From: Brassica napus
Lineage: Eukaryota; Streptophyta; Magnoliopsida; Brassicales; Brassicaceae
Length of the DNA: 64,000 bases
Reading direction: 5' to 3'
Assembly (NCBI RefSeq): GCF_020379485.1
Contig: NC_063436.1
Coordinates: 29,200,423 to 29,264,422, forward strand
Below, one piece after another: positions 36,952-49,649 of the stretch (positions within the stretch are counted from its first letter, which is position 1; the number at the start of each line of letters is the position of its first letter). Both the position numbers and the translations under genes were made by a program. The notes beneath the pieces were generated by a model. That model searched no databases. It saw nothing but the letters and a program-made list of their open reading frames with translations, and was not told where the DNA came from.

Positions 36952-38303
36952 TTCTCTTCTTCTTTTACCACTCTTGATCTCTCCCTTTACCATTTGCGAT
37001 TTGTTCTGATTTGTATAACAATGTGGGACCTTTGGTTCAATGAGTTTATGTTGAACGATTAGGTTTTTCAATTCAAAAAGCTCATCTGTTCTTACAGAGT
37101 TCTCAAGAGCACAAGTCAAATAAACCTTTAGTTCAACTTGATGAAGAATTTGAAGCAGATATCTAGGTCATGGGGTTCGTCATGTTTGTGGCCTGATGAA
37201 ATGGTAACTTACCTTCTTTGATACTCAAGAAACCGTGTTGTAGCCGTATGATGAACCCTTGTGAACGTGCTCATCTATAGAAACACAATAAAATGCGTAA
37301 CCATTGTGTCTTATGATGCTAAAAGAGGGAATGGAGAGTTGCATTTACCTAAAAGTGATACCCCAACCAACGCATCAGCCAGAACTTTACCCATTACCAA
37401 CTTTGTATATGATCAGAGGCCACCAACGGCCATGAAGGTGAAGACACAAGCCATACTTATCTTGACCCTGTTCACTTCCCTCGGTCTGAATTTTCTCAGA
37501 TTGAAGTGACAGTTCACCCTATCAGAAACACTTCCTATCATTAAGTAATCAATATACAGAGAAGAAACCTTGATAAGTGCATACAGAGTTAAGAAACTTA
37601 AATGTGTCTATACCATTGAGCTATGGACAACCAATGCCTAATTGGGCCATATCGAAACTTGTTTGCCATTCGCAGAATGGGCGATGGCTCAAACTCCTCT
37701 GGTGGAACTGTTTGCCAAGCTGTGTCATGAACCAACCTATATATAAACAAAGTCATGACGTCTCTTATACATGCGTTACAAGTGGTACGTCCATATCATA
37801 TTATTTTATTCAAACTATTCTAGTTGGGTGTATAAATATCTTGTATTCCATCATAAAAATATGTCGCTGAGGTTTTCTTCTTCTTTCTCTTCTCCAAAAG
37901 AAAATTGAAGAATGGGGTCTTAAGCATTATGGGCTGAACCCACCTGAAACGAAGAACAGATCTAGTCCAGTAGCTTATTGAGAGTTGCGGTACATGTGAG
38001 CTGAGTGATCCATATGACAGTAATGCACACACAAAAATCCACATAAAATGTCATCAAAACTGATAGGAAATTAGCTGAAAATCACGTTTTACCCCTAATT
38101 TGATAGATTAGGTTCCTGCTGATTCAGCCATAAATAAACATTATGTCTAGAGTGTTCAATATAAGAAAAGAACTACTCAGACCTCCAGCCAAATTTCAAC
38201 GTAGAATGTCTTAGTCATAGCATTGGTTATTTTGGGGTTTAAAAAGCAGTTCTAACTAGAACTAAAGTTTTATTTTCATTCAATCTTCTTCTTTCACACA
38301 CTG
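36952..38303. other. Intergenic DNA, no gene assigned
   Basis: Short reading frames at 37261-37509 and 37577-37870 show no recognisable domain. GC content is higher than in the Helitron regions, so decayed gene fragments are possible, but none can be named. Confidence 0.4.
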
Positions 38304-38829
38304 TCTAACAATACTAAAAGTTCTAAAAATAGAGCAGGGAGAGTGTCCACTTCAGATTAAAAAATCAACCAATCAACCAATTAGGAAAATCCTTTCTGCC
38401 ATGTCATGTAGTTATTGTCGAAAATAAAGATAAAAAGAAGCTTCGATCAACCGACTCTGCCTGTCACTTCGTCTTCTCAGTTACATCTTCATGAAATCTA
38501 CGTTATAGTTACTAATATTATCAATAAATTGTGTTCTTTAAGCTCCTTTATGAATTCGTTTTGTATCATTTGCATTTTAATCTTTATAAACCCTTCACCT
38601 AGATTTAATCCAGTCAAAAACGAAAACCTCCACTGAAGAAATTGAAGCTATGGCGATGAAACCCAATGGATAGTAATCTACCAAAAAGTCTCCCGTCACC
38701 ACCGGAAAGTCTCCCGTGCACTAATTAAAACGGTAAGAGTCCTTAATCTCTGTTCCAAGCATTTTGCGGTACCTGATTTTGAATGGTTTTGATTGTCTTT
38801 ATGTACGGATCAAGCATCTTCGCACATGG

Positions 38830-39790
38830 TGTTCAAGAGATCATACAGATGGACCTGAAGACAAGTAAGATGATCTTACTTGATAAACACATGCGGGCAA
38901 AGGTTTCAGATTTCAGTTTGTCTAAATTGGCAGTTGACAGGGCCGTGCATGTCTCCGGCATATGGTCCATGGCACAGTTGGATATCTGGAGCCCAAGTAA
39001 GCTAGACGCATATCTAACACCAAGAAATACTTCATATATCTTTAATTTGACTTTAAAATGCTGTTATTATTCTGATGGTAAAAGGTAGTACTATATAGAG
39101 AAAAAGACTAAGATAGCACCAAACTAAGTTTTTGTTCCCAAAGTAGCACTTAAGGCTCAAAGTCACAAAAATAGGTTTCATTAAAGAGGTAAATATACAC
39201 TTATACCCTTTGGGTTAATTAATCCAAACCTTAGGGTTTAGAGTTAAGGGGGTGGGGTTTTGGAATTAGGGTTTAAAATTTTATAAAAAATAAATACTAA
39301 AATAAAAATAAAAATTTTAAAAACAGTTTCAAAAAGTATTTTTAAATTATAAAAAGAAAATTAAAAAAAAATAAAAAAAAAATTTCGAAAAAAAAAATTC
39401 AAAAAAGAATTATAAAAATTTTGAATCTGAAAAATATAATCTGAAACTATAAAAAAAAAAAAAAATTTATTTTTTTTTATTTTTTTTATTTTTATTTTAT
39501 TTATTTATATTTATTTTTGTTTGTTTATTTAATTTTAAACCAATGGTATTAGGGATATTTCACCCTTTAATGAATGTCATTTTTGTGATTTTCTCCTTCT
39601 AGTGATATTTTTGTGACATAAACTTCAAAAGGTGCTATTATTGACAATTGCCCTACTATATATCACAACTACCAGGGAGGAGTGATGTATATAACTCTGG
39701 AGTCCTTTTTTGTGGGTCAAACCGTGGAGTCCTTCTTGAGCTTATGTCAGACGTATAAGCCATATCGAATGAACACTTCTGAGTTGATTA
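38830..39790 (+). pseudogene. LRR receptor-like kinase fragment, interrupted by a MITE
   Basis: Kinase catalytic-loop and activation-segment text (DLKTSKMILLDKHMRAKVSD, then SLSKLAVD) with the start of the catalytic loop altered. After the 556-bp insertion at 39098-39653 the text resumes as YYISQLPGRSDVYNSGVLL and LLELMSD, as in kinases of the At1g67720/At2g37050 group. Membrane receptor kinases of this family phosphorylate Ser/Thr; this piece lacks the N-lobe and most of the C-lobe and cannot be active. It is probably cargo of Helitron K. Confidence 0.6.
39098..39653. mobile_element. MULE-type MITE with 9-bp target duplication
   Basis: A 556-bp AT-rich element whose two ends are imperfect inverted repeats over about 70 bp (AATAGCACC/GATAGCACC and CACAAAAATAGG-type blocks). 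TACTATATA is exactly repeated at 39089-39097 and 39654-39662. The 9-bp duplication is typical of Mutator-like elements. It has no coding capacity. Confidence 0.75.
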
Positions 39791-40199
39791 TACAAGGTCT
39801 ATTACTAATCTGAGCTTTTTATTTTTCAATGAACAGACGTACAAAAGCAAAGAAATGTTGCTAAGTGTCGGTCAGGCAATGGCACTTCTGAGCTGTAGAG
39901 TTTGGTTAAAACGTTTTTCAGCAATATGCACCAAACTGTGATCGAGAATCTGGATTAAGGTTCTCGACTTTGTTAGAAGGATTTTCCATGGAAATGTATT
40001 TCTAAGAGGTACGAATCTGTTATGTAATTGTGAGGAGTTCCTTGAGAAGATTTGCGGTGGGTTGGCAGAAACAACAGCTGGCAAATTAATAGTAATGTTT
40101 TCCAAGGTAAAATACTGATTGAAAGTGTATGGTTCTTTTGTTTATTTATGAGCGAATAATGCTATTGTCTGTTTAGTGATCAACAGCTGGCAAATTAAC

Positions 40200-41090
40200 C
40201 CTTTCTGTTACCAGGTTTCTAAATTGATCGACTTAGACGCTGCAATGAGCTTTGAAAATGGAGAAGGTGTGCGTCTGATAGCACCTCAGGATGCCTGCAA
40301 GCTGCAACCGTTCAGTCAAGTATATTCGCACGGACGTATAGATTGATGGCGCATACGGGTAAACACTCGAATCTAGGAAATGGTTGGCTCTGGATGAAGT
40401 GTTTCTCGACCGCCAGTGTCACGATCTTGGGGGGAGAAGAAGGCACAGTCTACGTGGTTATCAGTTTTGAGAGAATCGGATGTGAATATTACTCTGTCTG
40501 TTTAGTCTAACCTTTTTCATTACCATGTTTCTGAAGAGATCGAGTTAGACGCTGCGAATAGTTGCATGTGAGGGTGAGTAAAATGGAAAGAGTCTGAGGA
40601 GAATACAAGGATGTTCAGGAACTTACACCTGGCTCTCGAGACTTCACAATAGAGAGCTTGAAGACAAAGCCAAAGAAGTACCAGAGCTGAAAACAGAGAG
40701 GCATAAGAAAAAACTTAATATAGACAAGCTAGAGGGAATCGCGAGGCTGAAGCTAGCAGAGGCAGCCATGTTACAGCTTAAAGCTAACAAAGCATAACGG
40801 GAGTCTGAGAGGTTGTAAAGAAACTATTAAAACAGAAAAGTTTGGGGAGGAATGCGCAAGTAACCTTGAACAGAGATTGGCCAAGGCTGAGGCAGAGAAG
40901 CAGTATATGTTTGAGAAGATTAAACTGACGGAAAATTCAAGCTCGCATCACAAAGTAGTGGTGGTGGAGGATACCCGTCACATGTGTGATGTACTCAAAG
41001 ATCCACGATCTACTTCATGGTAACAATCTCACGCCTAAGGTAGATCCTCAATCAAAAGAGCACCATCCTTTCATATCCAAACATTGACGC
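40200..41090 (+). pseudogene. OBERON-like (PHD/coiled-coil) gene fragment
   Basis: The C-terminal coiled-coil part of an OBERON (OBE1/OBE2) type protein can be read: ARLKLAEAAMLQLKANKA, a stop, then QRLAKAEAEKQYMFEKIKLT and ENSSSHH. Earlier pieces near 40218-40310 (SKLIDLDAAMSFENGEGV) probably belong to upstream exons. OBERON proteins are nuclear PHD-finger regulators of meristem development. Several stops and a missing PHD finger show this is a non-functional fragment, probably captured by Helitron K. Confidence 0.55.
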
Positions 41091-43094
41091 TTCTTCCCTT
41101 TTAAATTAGTTAATTTTGTGCAAACAAGATCTCTTAATAAACGGAAGTGTAAGTAACCAAGAAGCTTTGCTTAATTTGGAGAGTCTTGGTTTATTTTATA
41201 TGGTATATCAAGTTTTTTGGTGATAATTTTCACTTTAAGTTCTTTATAGTGACCAAACTTTTTAATATATGACACTGTAATTTTAATATATCCAATTATT
41301 ATATAATGATTTCATCAGTATCAAACCGTTTGAAATATATATTTTTACATAATGTTGCGTGGGGGATCTTACGAATTCAATCTATCTCAAATAATATATT
41401 CATCTTCTATTTTTCTACTGAGAAGCAGTTTTCTAAGTGATCATTTACATATTGGTTTGGAAAGAGTGTAATGCACTTGTGCACATATATATCTCTCTCT
41501 ATGCTTTCCGTTATATAGAACCGAGTAAAGAAAACTAAATGAAATCATTAATTTAATTTACGACAAAGAGTTGACAAAAAAAATTACCCCAAAGAAGTGG
41601 ATGAAACAAATAATATTTGAAAATGGTGATAAAAATAAACAGTAACATGTTATCTAAAAATATTTTACTCAACTACTATTATATATTTATTCTCAATTTT
41701 TATGTGATATGGATGATTAAAAATTATTAACTTAAAAACAGTTATTTATGGGTTTAGAAAGATTAAATATTTTATATTTGATGTATACATAAGTGTTTTG
41801 GATAAAAAGATTTCAAACGCTATTACAATATTCTTTATCATATATTAAAATAGTGTACAAATGTGTAACTAAAAACAAGTGTGAAAAGAATTGCGAGAAA
41901 ATTATAAAAATGTAACATGAGACACAACAACAAAGAAAAAGCAGAGTTAATCAATTTAAGAAATCACAACTGTTATCATATTACTTATTGTTTAAACTAC
42001 AGCTTTGGTACTTTAAAGAATGTAAAAATAATAATTTTTATAAATATATAAAAGAAGAAAACCCTAACAAAACTTATATCACAATTATAAAAGAGCGCAA
42101 GTCACAAAAACAAAAACAAAACTGCAAACAACAATGACTTAACACTGAGTATATAACTAAACATATAGAAAACACTAGAGAAACACATAAACTAAAAATT
42201 ACAATAACTAAAAACCTGAATATGATTAAACATATAGTAAAGACCGACTTAAGAAATATAAATGGCCAAATATACACCATACAAAGAATCAACCTTTAAA
42301 ACTGAAACGCAAAAATAAAGGTAGACGTATACTTTTTATATATACAATAGGAAAATAAACAACAAAAATGTAGGTTATAATGATGAAAAATAGATACTTT
42401 TACAAAATTATAAACATCAAAAATGAAAAAAAAATCATATTCGTAACGACATTAATTCAAATATACATAAAAATTAAAAATAATTAATTAACCATATGAT
42501 CCCTATTTGAAAACTAATAATAAAAGCAGTGCCGGAAATCAGTATTCACCATAACACCATTAAAAAAAATTTACTTCAACAATTTCATAAACACTATTCA
42601 AAATATTAAATGAGAATTGAAAAAATACAAAAAATATAAAATTATGTATATGTCAAAGGAGAATAACACTGAAAAGAAAAAAAAAAGTAGAATCAAATTA
42701 ATTCTTCTGTTTAGTGTGTTAGTCATGACATCTGTTATCTGGTTTAAGGAATAGAAATTCTATTTGATAATACTAAAGTATAATTTTATAGAAATTCATA
42801 GCTCAAATCTACTAGAAAAACAAAGCAAAACTAATGAAAATATATAGCTCATTAAGACTTATAAAAATACAAACTTAAACAAAATAAATTATATAGGTAG
42901 TAATAAAATACAATATATTAACAGATCTAAAATGTCCAAACCGGGCGTAGCACAGTGAAAAGCCCTAGTATACGTAACATTTAATGGATCCCGGCCGGTG
43001 GTAAAAAGAAAGGAAAAAAGTATCGCACCGTATGATTTGATCAAAACACTATCAGTATATGATATTGTGTTCCTATATATTTGATCGCATGAAC

Positions 43095-43759
43095 TAGGGA
43101 TGGGTAAAAAACCCGGATCTGAAGAACCGGACCGAACCCGATCCGAAAAAGTAGTACCAAATCCGAATCGAAATTGATTAAATATCCGAACGGGTTCAAA
43201 ATTTTGGTATCTAAAGAACCGAAACCAAACCCGACCCGAACCGAAGTATCTCGGGTACCCGAGTGTAACCGAAATAGATTTATATACTTAAATATAATAC
43301 TTATTTTTAGATTTAATATATATTAAAAACATCCAAAATATATAAGATACTTTAAAATTGTCTAAAATACTTGAAAATATACATAAATAGTCAAAAGTAA
43401 ATGTTTAAAATGGCTAAAACATATTCAAAACACCAAAATGCTTGAAATATCTATTGATTTTCTATCCAAATATTTAAATCCAACCAATTTATATGTTACT
43501 TTTAGGTATTTTGACATATATTATACAAAATTATATTTAATATATTATTTTGAGAAATTTTAAGCATATAATGAATATTAAAATTTTAAAAATAATTTAA
43601 ATGGGTCATCCAAACCTGAACCGAACCCGCAAAGATCCGAACCGAACCCGGACCAAAATTTAAAAATATCCGAATGGGGCTGAAATCTTTAAATCCAAAA
43701 ACCCGAAACCCGATTAGATCCGAACCGAACCCGAATGGGTATCCGAACGTCCAGCCCTA
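43095..43759. mobile_element. hAT-type non-autonomous element
   Basis: A 665-bp element with ends TAGGGATGGG and (inverted) TAGGGCTGGA, flanked by GCATGAAC at 43087-43094 and 43760-43767. The 8-bp duplication is typical of hAT transposons. The interior is made of degenerate CCGAACC and AATATCCGAA motifs and has no transposase. Confidence 0.8.
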
Positions 43760-43889
43760 GCATGAACTAAATTTTAACCGGCTCACACTATTGTTAGATG
43801 GGTTCGTTAAAAATAGTTCTCGTTTGTTTGATGTCTTATATCACAAATTCACAATCAACGATCTATACAAAATGTAGCTATTCTGGTGA

Positions 43890-44128
43890 AGATAGTTTCA
43901 GAAACAGAAGAATGACCAGCATTTGCAAGTTATTTGGAAGATATTAAAGTCCTGAAAGAAAGTTTCCTCCAATTATCACGAACGCAAAACTGAAAAGCGG
44001 ACAACCTAGCACGGAGTGCCATGAAACAATCGTCTTTTGTTGTTCACTTGGATCAATATATTACGATTTGGTTTACAGAGTCTGTATGAGTCTGTATAAG
44101 TTAATGATTAAAAAAAAAAAAAAAAAAA
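43890..44128 (+). mobile_element. LINE 3' end fragment
   Basis: Similar to the LINE tail at 6579-6810: it shares blocks such as GGAAGATAT.AA, AGTTTCCTC and GATTTGGTTTACAGAGTC, and ends in 19 A residues (44110-44128). The reading frame is broken. No target duplication could be found, so the left end is approximate. Confidence 0.6.
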
Positions 44129-44994
44129 CCCAACACACACCATTATTGATTTCCATGTGAATCTTTCTTGTCCGCTGGTTACCGATGGTACATTTGGACC
44201 ATGAAAATTATATACACACATATATAGTAACCAAAAATACAAAACTCCTTCGTGCATATGATTCGGTATTTATTTTCTTTCCAAAATTCTGGAAGTAACT
44301 GATAAGTACGAAGTAAACGAAAGTTACGAAACCCAATAATATTGAATTTGTACGTATTAGTATTGTAAATAGGTTTTCCGAATAATTTGATATTTAATAT
44401 ATGAATCAAAGAGATAGAATATTATTGGACTTCTACGGTTTGTCGCTGTCTAATGCCAGTCGAAACGTCTTTGTCCTTCGTAAGAGAAAAATATGGAATC
44501 ATAGCACAGACAAGATGATAACAGGTTGGTGTTGATAATGGTATTGAATGAAATAAATATAACATTTTTGTATTAAATTATTGCACATTAATTTCATATC
44601 ACTTATATATTAAAGAGAAGCATTGTCATTTAATATGTTTACATTATGTTTGACACGTGGTAGTCTCACAGCAATTTGAAAATGAGTATGCTGACGTGTC
44701 ACGTACAGAAATCTTCTCAGCCAAACTATACATAAATGCGTTCACACTTATATATTATTTTACGGTTTTTCAATATAAAACTCACATGCACAATTTTACG
44801 TGTTATACAAAATTTCTACATAGAAAGACAATTTACAAAAAAATCACTATTGTATAGGCTTATTTTATTTTTACTTAATTTGTTTTAATAGAATATTATA
44901 TTTCATGTGTTATTTTGAATAAAAATATCTTTTAATGTTAATTATGGTATCGTTATATATTTATCAACTATCTTTATATACTTTTTTACATACA
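44129..44994. other. Intergenic DNA, no gene seen
   Basis: No gene is supported. A Helitron-like start (TTATATATTAAAGAGAAGCA) near 44567 is altered and unpaired. Confidence 0.45.
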
Positions 44995-45542
44995 CATACA
45001 TGTAAAAATGGGCACGAATCGGATATCCGAAGGTTTTGGAGGTATTCGTAATCTAATCTGTTTCATCCGAGTAATCAATTATCAACGATTCAATTCGTAG
45101 CCATCCGGATATACGGTGTCCCGGAAAAATTAGATTTTAACTGGTTTTGATCCGTAAAACTAAACAAAGAAATTAAAAATAAATAAAAATCTAAAATAAT
45201 AAAAACAAATTACAAAAAAAAATCTTGTTTACTTTTTTGAATACTAATACCTAATTTAATAAATTTAGTAAATAAAAATATTGTAAAACTTATATAGAAT
45301 ATATTATTTATATAACTTATATATATAATTCATTTCATATATATATAAGGATATTACGAATATGATTGAATCGAATCGAATATCCATTTTTTTAATATTA
45401 GTATTTGTGATTTGCTTCGTTTTTTACGGATATTGCATATTAGTATTTGCTTTTCTTCATATAGTTATGGATATACAGATTTTTGTTCGAATTGAAATGG
45501 GTAACAAATCAAATCAAAATTTATGGAAATTTTGCCGAGTCC

Positions 45543-47562
45543 TTTTTTTTTTGTAAACTGGCTTTCTTAATTAAATGCAAAAAGAAATAAAATGTTACAA
45601 GCCTAAGCTTAAGAGTAGAATGGGTTCGGCCCAGTATTAATCCCTTAATAGAAACACATATGTTAAGAACTAGAAGCCCAGTTGGTGTGACGAAGCCTAT
45701 GAGATGATGATGGTATAGTGCCCCCGTGAAAGTTGTAGAAAGAAGGAGATGGTGAAGCCCTTTGGTTACTCCGCTTCAGACGATCAAGATCACGATCGAA
45801 GAAACCATAGTTGTGACATCGCTGAGGACGCTCTCGGGTTTGATTGCCGGAAGCTCTGTAGTCGATTCCTAATTTGCTTGTCAACGAGGGAGATGATAGT
45901 TTGTGACGGTTTGAAAGCCTGACGGTGAAGTCTTCCATTTCGTTCAGACCAGAGCCAGTAGATGACTGCTTGAGTTGCTAGTAGCGCGAGCCGACGAGCA
46001 TCGCGGCTGGTTCGCAAGTCCTGAAGCAGAGCAACGGTATCCCCCCAAGAACTGGTAACTTGTAAGTCACACCTGAATGCTATCTGGCTCCAGACGCTGG
46101 CGCTGTAACCACACTCAAAAAAGAGGTGATTGCGACTCTCCTGATCAACATTACATAGTAGACATATAGGATCAACATTTAATCCCCATCCATTCAACCT
46201 GTCTCTTGTAGGACACCGATTTAGTAAGACCAACCAAGTGAGGAAGCTTTGACGCGGGATACCGTAGGAGATCCAAACAATCTTAGCCCAAGGAACAGTC
46301 AACAGGGGACCTTTAAGATACGTATATATCTCACCCGTATTGTATCTATGTTCCAGTCTTCCATCGATCACCCACTCGTAAGTATCTTCCTCCTCCGATA
46401 ACTCCATCGTAGTCAAATGAATTTGTAGTGCTAATTGGTTCTCCGTTCTTGGTGCAGGTAGATGCCAATGTCCTCCAGAGAAGAGTGATGCCACAGTTGC
46501 CGTCTTTGGAATGCCTAGGCGCGAGGAACTAGCATTCAGATATAAAGAGAGACTTCCAAAAGGCGACCAATTGTCCACCCAGAAGCGCGTCTTCTCCCCA
46601 TTTCCAATCCGACGCTTAAGAAGCGGGTAAACATGTCCTCGGGCCTTTATCATCTTATTAACTAACCAAGAATTTTTGGTACTTGTGTTAATACTCCAGT
46701 AGTTAGATAAGTCACCTTTTAATATCACTTCCTTGAACCAACAGACCCAAACTGATGTCGGGCGAAAGAAGAGCATCCAAATAAGCTTCAATATGCAAGC
46801 AAGGTTCCAGCTATGAAGATCTTTCACCCCCAGTCCTCCTTGATCCTTAGTAAGTGTAACCGTCTCCCAGCTTACTCTCGCTGCATTGTGCCCCTCCGTA
46901 GTTCCATTCCACAAAAAAAGACTGCAGAGAGAGTTTATTCTGTTTATACATGCCTTTGGCAGGATAAAGCTAGAGCACCAGAAGGTTGTGATTCCCGAGA
47001 TCACTGTCTTTATCAAAAGTAGCCGTCCCGCGAATGACAGAGCCTTAGCCGACCAAGATGAGAAACGCTTCTTGACCTGTTGGATTAGAGGTTCACAGTT
47101 CAGCAAGTTGAGCTTCTTTGTACACAATGGGACCCCGAGATATCGCATAGGTAAGCTTCCACATTGCATGCCAGTTGAAGCTTGTATTACCGCAATTTCT
47201 TGATCTGTGAGCCCCGAAGCAAAGAAACTAGTCTTCTGCATACTGACCGCCAGTCCTGATCTCTTTTCAAACTCATGCAAAATCTGAAGAACTCGTTGAA
47301 CCGATGCTAAGGAACCATCAATGAATATCAGGAGGTCGTCAGCGAACGAGAGATGAGTTAGCTTCGTCTTGTGACATTGATGGTGGTAAGTGAAATAACC
47401 TGACCTTGCTTCTTTATCCAACATCAATGACAAGTAGTTCATAGCTATAACGAAGAGGTAAGGAGACAGGGGGTCTCCTTGCCGAAGACCTCTCTTTCCT
47501 TTGAAGTAACCACTCACCGTCCCATTATAGCCCACCATGAACGATGTTGTACATATGCAGGC
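45543..47562 (-). mobile_element. LINE, 5'-truncated, with 12-bp target duplication
   Basis: A 2.0-kb non-LTR element on the minus strand, ending in poly(A) seen as T residues at 45543-45552. TTTGCCGAGTCC is exactly repeated at 45531-45542 and 47563-47574. The 5' end is cut within the reverse transcriptase. Confidence 0.9.
45790..47538 (-). pseudogene. LINE ORF2 C-terminal part: RT and zinc-binding domain
   Basis: An open frame of about 580 codons that begins within the reverse transcriptase: GLRQGDPLSPYLFVIA, then the active-site box LSFADDLLIF, then the thumb region. The zf-RVT-like domain follows (FLTWLVLLNRCPTRDRL, then CLLCNVDQESRNHLFFEC). There is no endonuclease and no ORF1. The frame is undamaged from end to end, so the insertion is fairly young, but it is truncated and not autonomous. 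Confidence 0.85.
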
Positions 47563-47584
47563 TTTGCCGAGTCCTACATACGTG

Positions 47585-48500
47585 TGTACATTGACGTGAG
47601 CACCTATATAACTAAATATTCACTACAAGTGAGGATTTTAATTCTCTTGTAAGATGAAATATTTTTTTTAATTTTTCATTCACCATCGACCTAATTGTAA
47701 TGAAATGATTTGACTTAATAATTTTATTTTTCTTTTCATCAATTATTATCTAAATTGTGATTTGATTTTTCATGCATTTCTAAATTATAATATGAAATCA
47801 TTGGTTTGACATAATGACTGTTTAAAATTCATATAACATAAAAACAAACAAATAATAATAGTTTTTGGTTATCATTGAAAAATCTAAAAATCTCTGGCAT
47901 TGTAACCGAGTAAACATAATAAATATTAATTTAGAATAGTAATTACATTTTAATATATTAAAAACCAAAAAAATAATAACCTAAACTAAACTGATATCCA
48001 GATTAACATACATGATATTTTCTTATCTTAAAAAATATTGAAATTTATAATCTCTTTTCGCGCAAGGCCCATGTTATTACATAGTTGCAAGTAATACTAA
48101 CATGCGGAGTACATTATATTGGTGTTTGGCTTTGACGTCCAATTATGTCACACGTGTTAACTTTTTGCTGGCTCTCCACAAACAAAGGATTTGATTTCTA
48201 ATGACAAAAGAACAGAAAAGATTTATTGCAATAATACATTACATTCCAAACTTATAATGCAAGAGTATCAACGAAGTTTGTGATAAGTTTATATTTTCTT
48301 GGTTAGCTTGGGCAAACGTATCAGGACAAAAACTTTTTCCCCTTGATAATAATACCATTTACTTTTCAGAGAACCAAACGTACCGTAAAATGTCCACAGT
48401 CACCGTCTCACTGATTAACCGTTACACGTGTGTCTCACGTGTACCAGCCGATAATTTCAGTGATGAATGTTTATCTGAGAGACGGGTTGTTTTAATTTTC
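47585..48500. other. Intergenic DNA, no gene seen
   Basis: AT-rich. CACGTGT motifs occur near 48150 and 48425, but no adjacent gene is seen. Confidence 0.5.
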
Positions 48501-48509
48501 TTTTGCTAA

Positions 48510-49645
48510 ATATGTTAATATCATTAATGAAAATGAAAAAGGTAGCACTGTACAAGCTTCTACCTAACTAATAGAGACCCCAAGCTTCTACCTAACTAAT
48601 AGAGACCCCGGCAAAAAAGAAGAAAAAACAGGGAAACTATAAACAAGGATTGTTCATAGCACAAGGCTACGATTAATCCAAAGAGACTACTAGTCAAAAG
48701 ACTAAAGAATCAGATAAGCCACTTCGACATAAGATTGCGGAAGGTCTTCCTCTTCCTTCTAGCATGGATTGAGTTAATAACTTGTCTGTTGATATCTTTA
48801 AAGACCACCATAGGAGGCACAAGACGGTTGTTAAAAACCATGTTGTTTCTCTGCTTCCATATAGAGTAGATCACCGCTTCCACCACCAGCATTTTTAAGG
48901 TTGCAGGCGCAAAGTCAGAGATAGTAGCCCAAGACATGAGCTCTGTCCAGTTTGAGAACATCGGATGATTCCTGCGAAACCTCCTAGAGACCTCAAGCCA
49001 TATTGCTGATGCAAACTGACAAGAGATGAGCAAGTGATCCCTAGTTTCTAGTGAGTTAGAGCAGAGGCAGCAATTTGTATTGATTGACATTCCCCAAGAA
49101 GCAAGACGAACCCTGGTTGGGAGGCGATTTAAGTGAGTTATCCACATGCTGAAAGCATGTTTTGGGGTTGCTCCTTTGAACCATATAGATTTTGCCCAGC
49201 TCTGAACCTCTGCACGCGGCCTTAATACGTCCCAAGTTTTGGCAGTAGAGAAAGAACCCACATGAGATGTAGTACGCCATTTGTAACAATCTTCCTCTGA
49301 TATACCTGATGGTATAGGCATTTCCGAGATGAAGGCATGAAGCTGGACCTCTTGGTCCGATCTGGGGTGAGGTAACAACCAGCCTCGATCATTACAGGCG
49401 TTAGACACGGAAGCAGAAATATTTAACCGCAGCCTCCTCGGTCCATCTGAGCCAAGACTTCTAATTAATGGGCCAAGAGGAGACCATGAGTCAAACCAGA
49501 AACTAGCTTGGAGACCATTATTAACCTCTGCCACCAGGAAGTTTGCAGCATCAGGACGTGATCTTAAAATACATCTCCAACTCCAGGACTGTGAAGCAGA
49601 TTCAGGTTGAGACCAAAAATGATAGGATGAGCCGAAACAAATGGT
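48510..49645 (-). mobile_element. LINE 3' fragment
   Basis: On the minus strand, one open frame (49648-48710) encodes the C-terminal part of a plant LINE ORF2: SWSWRCILRSR, ASFWFDSWSPLGPL, then the zf-RVT-like domain with KHAFSMWITHLNRLPTRVRL and CCLCSNSLETRDHLLISC. RT and endonuclease are absent. The 3' untranslated part contains a 28-bp tandem duplication. No clear poly(A) or target duplication was found, so both ends are uncertain. Confidence 0.7.
48554..48609. repeat. 28-bp exact tandem duplication in the LINE 3' part
   Basis: Two identical 28-bp units (AAGCTTCTACCTAACTAATA plus GAGACCCC) lie directly next to each other. Confidence 0.85.
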
Positions 49646-49649
49646 CAAT

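Larger units (their letters stand above)
38304..42969 (+). mobile_element. Probable Helitron K carrying two captured gene fragments
   Basis: The start TCTAACAATACTAAAAG at 38304 and the following text (GTCCAC.TCAGATTAAAAAATC) match the Helitron start at 63869. The end is CTAG at 42966-42969 with T after it, preceded by CCGGGCGTAGCACAG. The base before TC is G rather than A, and the hairpin is weak, so pairing these two ends is uncertain. The interior holds receptor-like kinase and OBERON-like fragments, both in the sense orientation, as expected for Helitron capture. 41.1-42.9 kb is AT-rich without genes. Confidence 0.45.
45003..47576. mobile_element. hAT-like element split by a LINE
   Basis: The left end TAAAAATGGGCA and the right end (inverted) TAGGACTCGGCA are flanked by CATACATG (44995-45002) and CATACGTG (47577-47584), an 8-bp duplication with one mismatch. 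The interior before the LINE has the same GAATCGGATATCCGAA type of repeat as the element at 43095. Without the LINE it is about 540 bp. Confidence 0.55.

Noticed and set aside
37261..37870. Two reading frames of 82 and 97 codons
   Set aside because: No domain, no clear start context or codon pattern, and no splice structure connecting them.
38783..39088. Expressed small kinase gene
   Set aside because: Catalytic-loop residues are altered, only a fragment of the kinase domain is present, and a MITE interrupts it.
44567..44994. Helitron starting near 44567
   Set aside because: The start begins TTATATATT rather than TC, and no end could be paired with it.
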